This document shows positions 55,222 through 64,000 of a stretch of 64,000 bases of DNA, in pieces; the first letter of the stretch is position 1, and every line of letters begins with the position of its first letter. Position numbers and translations under genes: made by a program. Under the pieces are notes generated by a model. That model saw nothing but the letters and a program-made list of their open reading frames with translations. It searched no databases and was not told where the DNA came from. Source of the DNA: Takifugu bimaculatus (Eukaryota; Chordata; Actinopteri; Tetraodontiformes; Tetraodontidae); the NCBI GenBank assembly GCA_004026145.2, contig CP034986.1, forward strand, positions 6,688,929 to 6,752,928, given 5' to 3'.

Positions 55222-57303
55222 AGCTATGTAATATAAACTGAAAGAATAGATTGTGCACAACCGGGGGAGGGAAAGATGTATGCTAGTTTGAGGAAATGAA
55301 GGATTTAGATTAAAAAAGTAAAGGCATTTGTGAGAGGAAGGCATGATGGATGAAACAGGGTATTGGACCATCCAATATATTTTAGCAGGCGGCTTGAGCT
55401 AAATCAAACCCCGAGAACCATCCAGCAGGGTCAAAGATGGACAAAAAAAACTGAAACTGAGTTTTAAACTGAAAGATCTGACATAAATAGCAACCGATAA
55501 TTAAAAAAAAAAAAGAATTAAAGAAAAGAGACGAGATTGTTCATGGTACTGCTTGGGGGAAATTAACGTCGGAAGACGCCAACATTAAGGCCTTTCTTTT
55601 CCTCAAACTGAAAATTGTTCCCATCGTGAGGTTTACCAGTACAAAGGATTTAGAGGCATTCTACTGTGTCTTATTATATTTCTATCTATTGAAAACTTGG
55701 ACCAGTCATTTCTTCCCACTTGCTGTCTGAGAGCATTAGCCTGTATCCTTATCTTAGAGAGATTAGCGCAGCAACGCTGGTGGTGGTGTGAACTCAGGTG
55801 CAGAGTTTACTTGCTCCTTGTCGCAGCGGCACTATTTCGGCCTTTGCAAACACATTTTCGGCTTTCTGTCCCTAACTGATCCAACAGGCGGCCGCACCGA
55901 GAGCAACTCGCAATTAGCGTCACATAAGCTAAAAGTTTCTGAACTGGGCTCGAATAGCAATGAGGTCTTTTTCTGCTTTGTTAACCCGAATCTGTGCGTA
56001 AGCGCTCTTGGATGGGAACTGGCTGCAAAGGGGACACGTTAGCAGCGGATTAGAAACGTCCCAGGGTTGAGGGGGAGGTGGGGAAAGAAGACCTCCATAC
56101 ATGCTGCTTCAGTGTTGCTCTGTCTTTGTGTTGTGTGCGTGTGTGTGTGTGTGTGTGTGTTTCCTGTCTACTTGGGGCAGCAATTGTGATTTTGTGGTGA
56201 AGGAGGCCGTTGCTGCTCGGCCAGCCAATGCTCAGAATGCAAAACAAAATCGATTCCACGTTCTCGGTAACTTTATTTGCTAGAAGAGATTTATTGTCTG
56301 AGGTGATTGCACAATCAGGACTGTCAGAGCTTTGTGCGCTTCATAAATCTGGGGAGAAATGTTTGATTTCTCACGTCTCATGTTCGTGAGACTGAACTCT
56401 GGGACCCGTCGGCAGAACTTTTGGACATTCTAGAATCTCCATGTCGGGGTTGGACGCTCCGAAGAAAGACTTGAGAGAAAGAGAAGGACCATGCTGAGTT
56501 TCAGGGATGGCGCTTTTCTTATTGGACGTTTCTGTGGTCCATCAACTCTTTCTACCAACCACACCACTGATTTATTCCCTTCAAAAGAAAGAAAAACTAT
56601 ATAAAATTGAAGTTTTGCTGCTTTACTTATGTACATTTTTAATTAAGAGTTCTAGAATGCAATAGATCACATCGAGTGAGATTTGCCATTTCTTTTTTTT
56701 TCCTTTTATATATGAATATTAGCTGATACGGGCAGTTTGTGAGAGCAAAAAGAGCATTAATAGGTTATAATGTACATTAATTTGGATGATCTTCCTCTCT
56801 TTAGCAAGCCATGGAAAAAAATCAGCTGCGTCTACTTATAACCTAATCTTAAAGTTATTGTATGATTAATATTGATGTTATAAGATATTTGAAATGCTAT
56901 TTTTTATTCTGTTACAGATTTAGAGTTTTTAGCCTAAATGAGAAGGTTTTGGTAAATATTGGATGTATTTAGAATGTTATGTATTGCAGTTATAATGTAA
57001 GCAGTGATTAAAATGTTAATATTTTTAATTTGATTACTGTATTAATTATTTGTTTTGGTATCCAGACTTATTATCAGTGCATTTTATTTGATATTAATAA
57101 TGGAAAACAGAAAGCACTTGTGAGGTTTGTTTATTTTTTGAGTGCCGTGCGACTACACTTCCTCTCATCCGATGGGTTCTTTTTCTTTATAATTGTACAT
57201 AATATTTGTATTTCTTTTTACAGGAAAATAATTAGACATGATACAAATGTCCTTCTACTTCCATTCCTTTTTTTGCTACTGTGATTGTTAATTGTACTCC
57301 TGT

Positions 57304-57309
57304 AATAAA
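57304..57309 (+). terminator. cyp26b1: probable distal cyp26b1 poly(A) signal
   Basis: AATAAA in CTGTAATAAACTATAAAG, after a long AT-rich stretch and just before an A12 run. Composition changes sharply to ordinary intergenic sequence after it. Confidence 0.6.
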
Positions 57310-58833
57310 CTATAAAGATAAAAAAAAAAAAACAGTCCCAAATCTCAAATACTGTAATCATCACATTATAGAATGCTTTAGCAGCTTCTACACTGAGCAT
57401 TACCATGAACACCACCTTGAACTGATTTAAAAAAGGGGGGAAACTGCATCAAAACACGATGAACAAGTACTCATCTGTTTCCATAAACCACATTAAACAC
57501 ACAAAGACGACCATAAAAGGCTGTGCAGGCATGCAAAATGCAAATGAGACAGCTGGCAGCCAGTCTGGGCCGGCCAGATCTCAAAATATCATGTAAATCC
57601 GAACAGTTGGGACCTGTTGAGGGTGGGTGGGGCAGAGACGTGCGCCTTCTGTCAGAGGAAATAAACCGGAGCAGTAAAGATAAAAGTTCCACACATCTGA
57701 TCCTTAAACGCAGAGGCTGCATGCAGGAGCGCACGCCCGCAGGGGATGTTGGGAAACACACGGCAGATTCAGACCTGCGCATGACGGCCCGTCTCAGGAC
57801 GGGAGGAGACCATCCAAGTCTGCCCACGGTTTAGTGGCTCCCAGCAGAAACATTTACTTATTCCCTAAATGTATCAGAAAGACACTTCCTGCCCTGCAAC
57901 AAGGACTGCTATGAAATTCCCGGGATGCTTGTCATTGGGATGAATCGCTTCAGCTTGGATGACAGATCAAAGATTACGCACACGCATGTGAAAACAGGCA
58001 CGTTTGTTTACGGGACTGCTTGTACTCATAATTTACTCACAGACTTACTCATTTGGCTCCACTAATGTGCCGGCGGGAATAACGCAAGACCCCTCGTACC
58101 CGTCAGGAACTCTGTGAAAAGTCACATGTATAGATGGCAGGTCTGCTGTGGTTGTGGCGGCTGAGTTTGTGGCAGGTGATATCGTTCCGGGTCAAAAAAC
58201 GAAACCAGAAATAGCCTTTGAAGCTGGAACCGCTGTGTACTACATGTTATGACAGATATTGGTTTTCCCGCAAGTGTGTCCTTATCTGAAAGACGCAACC
58301 AGTCCATTACAGGCTCCTGTTTCGCTATGAGGTGTGCGACCTCTGTTGCGGTAATCCGGGGTTTCCCTGCACCCGCGAGAGCTGCCGTTGGTTGGTTACT
58401 TCCGTCCCACCTCCTGTGAAAGCTGCCACCCTCTAGGACGAAGAGCGTCCAAAATAAACAGGAATCTGGCGCTTTGGCCAGAGGAGACTTTTCCAGTCAG
58501 TGTCAAAGGCAAGGTGGGATGTTCCATCTTAGTCACCACCATTGTGTTCTGGCTTTTACTGGCTGCCCTGTCAAGCTTTGGGATCTTATCCCAACATTTC
58601 CCAATTAGCAGAAACTACAGTAGATTTCTTCAATTCCTAACAAGTATTTACTGACAAGTGTTTACTTAGAGAAAGGAAAGCGGCAGAAATGCTGCGACTG
58701 ATTGCTACTGAATGAGAGATCGGTGAGAGATTAGCAAGGACGGAACATCGGAAGGCAGGAGGAACCGGTGGGAGATAAAAATCACGTTGTAAATAAACTC
58801 CAGGGTTCTAACGCAGGTGTGAGGGCGGGGCCG

Positions 58834-58850
58834 TGAACTTCAGGTGAACC
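58834..58850 (-). promoter_or_regulatory. consensus DR5 retinoic-acid response element
   Basis: The + strand reads TGAACT-TCAGG-TGAACC; the - strand reads GGTTCA-CCTGA-AGTTCA. Both half-sites match RGKTCA exactly with N5 spacing. The half-sites are identical to those of the classic RARB2 element; only the spacer differs. A GC box (GGGCGGGGCC) lies immediately upstream at about 58823-58832. It is 3.9 kb past the cyp26b1 stop. Retinoic-acid feedback on CYP26 genes is established; use of this copy is inferred. Confidence 0.6.
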
Positions 58851-58989
58851 CGTCACCGTGCGTCAGAAGTCCAACAAGCGAGTCGAACGCAGTTCACAGA
58901 GCGGGCACGGACACGTGCAGGCACACGCCAAAACGCAGTGTTTCCATACGCTGCCGAAGAACGATGAGAAAGTGTAGCCGCTTCATGCT

Positions 58990-59250
58990 TCCGACCCTGT
59001 TCTATGCGTTGGCACATGACATGGCTGAGGGCTGCTGTGATTTACGAGGCCCTGCGGTAATAAATGAAATTAGGAGCCACCTCAGAGATGCCAGCTATGA
59101 ATTATTGATCAAGGGGGTAATTATGTATGAATTAAGGTCAAACAATCTGTGACATCACTTTACTGATTGCCGGCAGAAGCTCAGGCTATTGATTTACACA
59201 GCTCGGTGTAGATATTGAATTAAACTTCAAATCAAATTCATTTTGATGCC
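58990..59250 (+). promoter_or_regulatory. candidate conserved noncoding element downstream of cyp26b1
   Basis: About 260 nt of unique AT-rich sequence 140 nt beyond the DR5 element. It has dense homeodomain-type words (ATGAATTATTGATC, GGTAATTATGTATG, GAATTAAGGTCA, GGCTATTGATTTAC). No coding frame fits. Its texture is typical of developmental enhancers. Confidence 0.4.
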
Positions 59251-61022
59251 TAAACTCCCAGGAAAAACCAAAACCCTTTTAGGGAAAACAGAGAAACAAG
59301 AGGAGACGGAGGGATATCCAGAGAACATCCCAAAATATCAGCAACATATCTACGTTCATTATAATTAGAGATATAGAGGCATGAAGAGAGGCTTCTTCAG
59401 ATGTCCTCATATGGAGCTCTGGGACACTCCACCTTCACATCTCAGAGGGACCACATCTGGAACTGGCAAGATCAGAGGAAAACAAGACAGGCCCGGCAGT
59501 GATATGGGCGTTTATGTGAAAGTTAAGGGCAGAAGAAGTGGAGACAGGGGGAGAGGAGCTGGTGCATGACAGGGGCAGCCAGCAGTCTGAGCCGAGAGCA
59601 GCTGAACTGAGAGCATTGCTGCGATCACCTCACTGACAAACTTATCAATCAGGAGTCACTGTGGATGGTTACAGGCTAGGCAGACCACCCAAAGGATGAC
59701 GTCCGCTTTAGGTTGGTCTGCTGGAAGGATGAGGATATTTTTGCATCGATACAACAAATACTTGAAAGAAATGCTATGTTTTTTGGGATTTACCGAGTGT
59801 TGCTGTCGTTGTGCAGGTCACAGTCCAAAGGACCTGGTGGAACAAATATGCAGCAACTGATGACTTAAGCAGGGTCTAATTTATCAAACTGCACAACAGA
59901 GGCTCTGGATCAATATTTACAGCACGTCAGCTAAATGACACATGATCTTTTTATGCTAATTCTTTTCCACTGCTCGTCTTATGTAACTTCAGCCTCAGAG
60001 GGGAGAGCGTAGCGTAGCCTTAATCAATGAAGATTATTGATACAGAAAACCTCAAACCAGTCACGTATCAACTGATGGATGAGGTCAGTGCGGAACAAAG
60101 GAAGAGATTCATTTATATTTTATAAACCGATGCACTTTAAATAGCGGTTCATCTAAGACGTCAGTTCCTTTCGGGATGAAAAATATTACGCAGATGCTGC
60201 TAAAAAAGAAAGATAGAGGAAACGGAGGGAGCATGTAATAACTTTCAATCTAAAGGGCTGACGATGGGAATGGATGGCGGGAAAGTAAACGATGGAAGGA
60301 GCCAGATTAAACAATCCTGAACAGGTAAAATGTGGAAAAAAGGACAAAGGGAGACCATTTATCCAACATACAACAACATTTCTGAGGTGAACTATAAAAG
60401 TCATCACAGAGCGACTATTTTGACTACACTTGCCCTCCAGTTTTTGCCCTCTTATCTGTTTTTATGGAGGAACAATGGTTTCTTTCAACAAGCAGCGCTC
60501 CCTTCCCGTCCAACTCTCTCTTTTTCTCTCCTTCTCTCCTCATCTTCAGTGTCCTCGGAATGCAGAGTTCCAACCACAGGGTTTGAAGTCGGGCTGGAGG
60601 GGGAGCTAATAATTATGGAAAAGAGAAGAGGAGAGAGGGAGTGAGGAAAAAGATAAAAAAAAAGAGGAGAGACAGATGTAGAGAGAGGTCTGGGAGGGGG
60701 GGACAGGACCGTTATTAATTAGCAGATTGAAGATAAAAACAAAAACAGTAACGTGAAACTGAGAAGCTCATTTTAAAGAAGTCTGAAATACCGAGGCTAC
60801 CAGCCTCACTTTCAGACTGGGATTAGGGGCCTTATAAAGTTAAAGGAAGTAGCGTTAGCATATCAACGCATGCGCCACCGTTTGTGCCAGACAATCAACC
60901 CAAAAGGGTGTGTGGTGGTCAGCATCATCATAACAATAAAACGATAGAGTGTACCACCTGGACGCTCCCTTGACTCTACAAAGGACTCTTATAAGGACTC
61001 GTTTTTGCTGAGGTCCCTTCTC

Positions 61023-61044
61023 AGGTGACCACAAGAGGTCACCT
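61023..61044. promoter_or_regulatory. palindromic nuclear-receptor-like site
   Basis: AGGTGACC-ACAAGA-GGTCACCT is a perfect 8-bp inverted repeat with a 6-nt spacer made of GGTCA half-sites in everted orientation. It resembles everted-repeat receptor elements, but the function is unknown. Confidence 0.3.
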
Positions 61045-61339
61045 CAGGGGATGGTGATGGTTGAGGAACTGGAGAAGAAGAAGGGGGCTCTTTTTTTAAA
61101 ATGAATTTTAACATGCGACACACAGTAGTGGACAGCTGAGGGACAGAAGCTGAGTATTGATCAGTAAGTAAGTGAGACCGAGTCTGAAAGTGACCCTGAA
61201 ACCTGACAAGTTCCACACTCACGTGCATCATGTTCTGACACTTGAAGAGCTCCTTTTAACGACCCCAGAGAACAAATATTCAGGCAGCGCGCCCAGACAA
61301 ATAAGGCCTTTTTTCTTTAGTGCGGGGAGCTTTGTGCCA

Positions 61340-61510
61340 CTCATCAATACAGATTTCAAGCAGAGCAGATGTTAAAGCTGCCAGGGCCTCGTTGAAAGCT
61401 GGCCACCGAGTGACATGAGTGTAATTCACTTTGCTGCATCTGTGCAGTTCACAGGGCCCGAGCCAAGACAAACCTAATGGAGAGACAGTTTGAATCATAG
61501 TCTCGGTAAT
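61340..61510 (+). promoter_or_regulatory. candidate noncoding element
   Basis: Unique sequence of even composition with TGAGTGTAATTCACTTTGC and related words. It has no coding frame with recognisable similarity. Weak evidence, by texture only. Confidence 0.2.
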
Positions 61511-62487
61511 GAGGAGGAAGTATTTACCTAATGCTGTGCGCTGCCATTAACTAATACGGTCCTAGCAGAACCATTCAGAACCCGCAGTAACATTCAGCTG
61601 CCAACCTTTACACGCAGAAGGATTTTCCTGTTTACTGCCAGAGGGGACGGTGACATGGTTGTCAAACCGTTGACAGCGAAAGGCAGAGTCGTGGCCGTCA
61701 TGTGGTGGTCCGATGAAAGCAAATCTGTCACCGAGAGCCGCGCCGTCACAAACCCAAACGAACTGAACATTGTTTGGTGTTGAAAGGTTTTAAGAAGTCT
61801 GTCAGTGAGACACCGAAATGTCAGCGGTGGGCATGAAGGACGACTGGAATGATGGAGGAAGAACAAAGTGAATCTTAGAGCAAAGAGAGGGCAAAGCCAG
61901 AGTAGCTATGGAGATAATAAAGAGTATGTGCACCAGAAGAAATGCAGCACAGGATGCAAATAGATGCGGGTTTCACAAAGCTGAAACTCACCTTTTCATG
62001 TGACATTGCACCAATTGCTCAAAAAACAGCATCAAGAAAACCAAGCCTCTGTCAACAAAGTGTCAAATGTGCTTTTGGCCTTGACATTTGGCCTGAGCTT
62101 CCCCCACTGTCCTTGACTCCGAGTCCATAAAAATGTGCTGAACACAGGAGGATGGAGAGAAACAACAAGAGGTTTAAAGAAGAGGGGAAAATGTGACAGG
62201 AAGAGAAACAATGAGAGGCACGGAAAAGAAAAAGACGCTACCGAGAGCTGCCAGACTGTTTCTGTCATTGGCAAACACACCGACATGACCAAAACCAAAC
62301 CGTCTTCCCACAATCCCTTCAACGCTCGGCCCACATGCACGTCGTCCGCAAAATACATCTCTCTCCCTCCCGTCGAGCTCGGAGGGGAGGACATTTGTGG
62401 GGAGTGTCTGGTTAGAAAACAATGTGCATTCCCGTTTGCTTCCCTGTCCCTGTGGAGACAAACAAGACTGTGGTCTTCCCTAGAGAC

Positions 62488-62542
62488 GGTGTGTGTGCGT
62501 GTGTGCGCGTGTGTGTGTGTGTGTGCGTGTGTGTGTGTGTGT
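62488..62542 (+). repeat. TG-rich low-complexity tract
   Basis: Interrupted TG/CG dinucleotide repeat. It explains the His/Thr-rich frame on the - strand. Confidence 0.9.
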
Positions 62543-63389
62543 GAGACCTCTGTGTTTGCCACAGTAATCAGACGTGCCGACGGCAGAAACGCACGGCAGA
62601 AGTCTAGACGTCATGTTAGCGCCGGGACATTACCTGTCCCTGCGTTTCCATCTGAAGGCGCCCTGTGTCAGAGCTTTGGCCGAGCCTAAAATGCTTTTCA
62701 ACGGGCCGCAGATCTAAGACGTTATGTCACTGATTACGTCTCCAAACAGGAAATGGAAAAGCAGCGCAAAGTCCCCAATTACTGCATGTACAGGTGGATT
62801 CATAGAGCAGCACGTATGCTTTCATACCATGCTAATACTCTCCCTGAGGGAACAAAGCAGCCAAAATCAATCCCAATATGACCAACAACACCAGTATAAC
62901 GCATATCCCGGGGTTCCTACAGCTTCTTCCCGTGAGAGCAGGTGGAAAGTCCCGACAACAAGGTGAACATACTTTCATGTTTGTTTCTGGCTCCTTGCGG
63001 GGGAGAGGGGGAGACATCTTCCCGCCAGTCATTTCAGTTGGCTACCCAAACAGGACGGGCTGGTCGGAGACAGCTCTGAAGACGCCTCTATGGGGCTTGA
63101 GATGCAGCGCTGCACGACACACCCTCAAACACTGTCAACGCCGCGCCAACAAGACCAAAGTGCAGAGCAAAGACGTCAGAATGAAGCCGAAAGTGAAACG
63201 TCTGCCCCAAACATGTTCCCGCGCAAAGAAATGACAGCCGAGGATTAAAACCGACCCTTCGGCTCGTTCGTGGCGCGCTAGCTTCATCCCTCCGGTGCCC
63301 CTTCAAACGCACGTTGCAGTTGCAGCAAAACACTAAAGTCAATCAGGTGACGGAGGACTGAGATGACACGACGACGGAAGCGAAAATGG

Positions 63390-63790
63390 GGTTTGCTCTT
63401 TGTGTTCTGAAAGATACAGCTGAACCAAATTTGCATTTGGTGTCCAAATTACGATAATTATTACAAGCTGAGGCGGAGATTAAAGAGGTTCATCACGCTT
63501 CTCCGTGTGTGTGAGGCGCCAGAGAGTGGAGAAGACAGGATAAAAAGAGGGAATGGAAATGAAACGGCTCAAAAACGGGGTTCCTGCTGCTCGAGGTGCT
63601 TTACATAAGGGGTTCATGTGGAACTAGGAGATGGAAACACATTTGTCAAATTACGCGTGTGACGGCCATTAATGTTGCTTTCCTGAATAATTGTCTCATT
63701 GTTTCACGCGCCAGCTATTTAATGGAAATGCACCTAATTTGTTTTCATTTTCAGAAAATTCAGAGGCTGGACTTCACGTTCGGATTGAAA
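63390..63790 (+). promoter_or_regulatory. candidate conserved noncoding element with octamer and homeodomain sites
   Basis: It contains ATTTGCAT (POU octamer, about 63429-63436), ACGATAATTATTACAAG, GGCCATTAATGTTGC, CTGAATAATTGTCTCATTG and TATTTAATGGAAATGC. The sequence is not repetitive and not coding. The clustering of homeodomain and POU words suggests an enhancer; conservation is untested. Confidence 0.35.
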
Positions 63791-64000
63791 CCAGGCTGAG
63801 GACACAATCAGGGGAATGGGAGCGCGCACCGGTCTGCTGGCATTGTTGATGCCATCAGCTTCTTCCTGGTTATGCTGGTTGCAGCGGAAACACTATACTT
63901 TTATTTAGACAGTAGATCCTCTCTCGACATGAATCACGGTGTGTTTGTGTCCCCTCAATTTTCACGGGGATAAAGCAGGATTTAGCGGAGTCATTTGACC

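Larger units (their letters stand above)
54963..57330 (+). other. cyp26b1: cyp26b1 3' UTR (predicted)
   Basis: From the stop to the A-rich site after AATAAA at 57304. The last 700 nt (about 56630-57310) are very AT-rich with several ATTTA-type words, as in unstable regulated mRNAs. An earlier AATAAA lies at 55216-55221 and could give a short form. A TG tract lies at 56138-56161. The end is inferred, not proven. Confidence 0.6.
57331..64000. other. intergenic region downstream of cyp26b1
   Basis: No coding exon, RNA gene or intact repeat element is recognised on either strand. It holds a consensus DR5 element (58834-58850), enhancer-like blocks (about 58990-59250, 61340-61510 and 63390-63790), GA-rich patches (about 60630-60690), an inverted repeat (61023-61044) and a TG-rich tract (62488-62542) that gives false His/Thr frames. 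The next gene is outside the window. Confidence 0.7.

Noticed and set aside
62032..62689. Long frames of 176 (-) and 184 (+) codons near a TG repeat
   Set aside because: They are driven by the TG/CA repeat (His/Thr or Cys/Val runs) and flanking chance frames. No family is recognised.
1..64000. CRISPR array, prophage, operon or other prokaryotic system
   Set aside because: The window is intron-split vertebrate DNA. The tandem repeats present are microsatellites, not spaced direct repeats.

Overview
This window is vertebrate nuclear DNA, most likely from a teleost fish. The genes are split by GT-AG introns. The spacer is rich in (CA)n/(TG)n microsatellites, and introns are short compared with mammals. 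Two genes are recognisable, both on the + strand, in the order exoc6b then cyp26b1. This is the same order and orientation as the EXOC6B-CYP26B1 pair on human chromosome 2p13. No bacterial, viral or intact transposon gene is seen. The species cannot be named from the sequence alone.

Positions 1-32.9 kb hold the 3' part of exoc6b, the exocyst subunit Sec15B. Fourteen coding exons (1484-31905) join in frame into about 508 residues, roughly the last 60% of a protein of about 811 residues; the 5' exons lie before the window. A fifteenth, 30-nt in-frame candidate microexon lies at 10824-10853. The 3' UTR ends at a poly(A) signal at 32839-32844. The introns, especially 5164-7733, 8704-14728 and 17360-30348, contain long non-repetitive AT-rich stretches with homeodomain, TCF and nuclear-receptor motifs, plus polypurine/polypyrimidine tracts.

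Positions 32.9-38.2 kb are the intergenic spacer. It is packed with (CA)n arrays and leads into a CpG-rich region (about 37.55-40.5 kb) with G- and C-runs and a TATA box at 38254. cyp26b1, the retinoic-acid 4-hydroxylase of the CYP26 family, is complete: seven coding exons (39197-54962) give exactly 512 codons plus stop, with the CYP26B1 N-terminal anchor, ExxR motif and heme-thiolate Cys441. Its 3' UTR probably runs to the poly(A) signal at 57304. From 57.3 to 64 kb no gene is seen, but there are several enhancer-like stretches and a consensus DR5 retinoic-acid response element at 58834-58850.

How the parts may work together: exoc6b is a housekeeping secretion gene, while cyp26b1 is a patterning gene with restricted expression. 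The enhancer-like sequence in exoc6b introns and in both flanks suggests a regulatory block serving cyp26b1, with exoc6b as a bystander. This is inference. I do not see an undescribed multi-gene system. The most promising leads are the downstream DR5 element, which suggests retinoic-acid feedback on the enzyme that destroys retinoic acid, and the exoc6b microexon. Exon boundaries were set by hand from splice sites, reading frame and remembered human EXOC6B/CYP26B1 sequences; no alignment was run.
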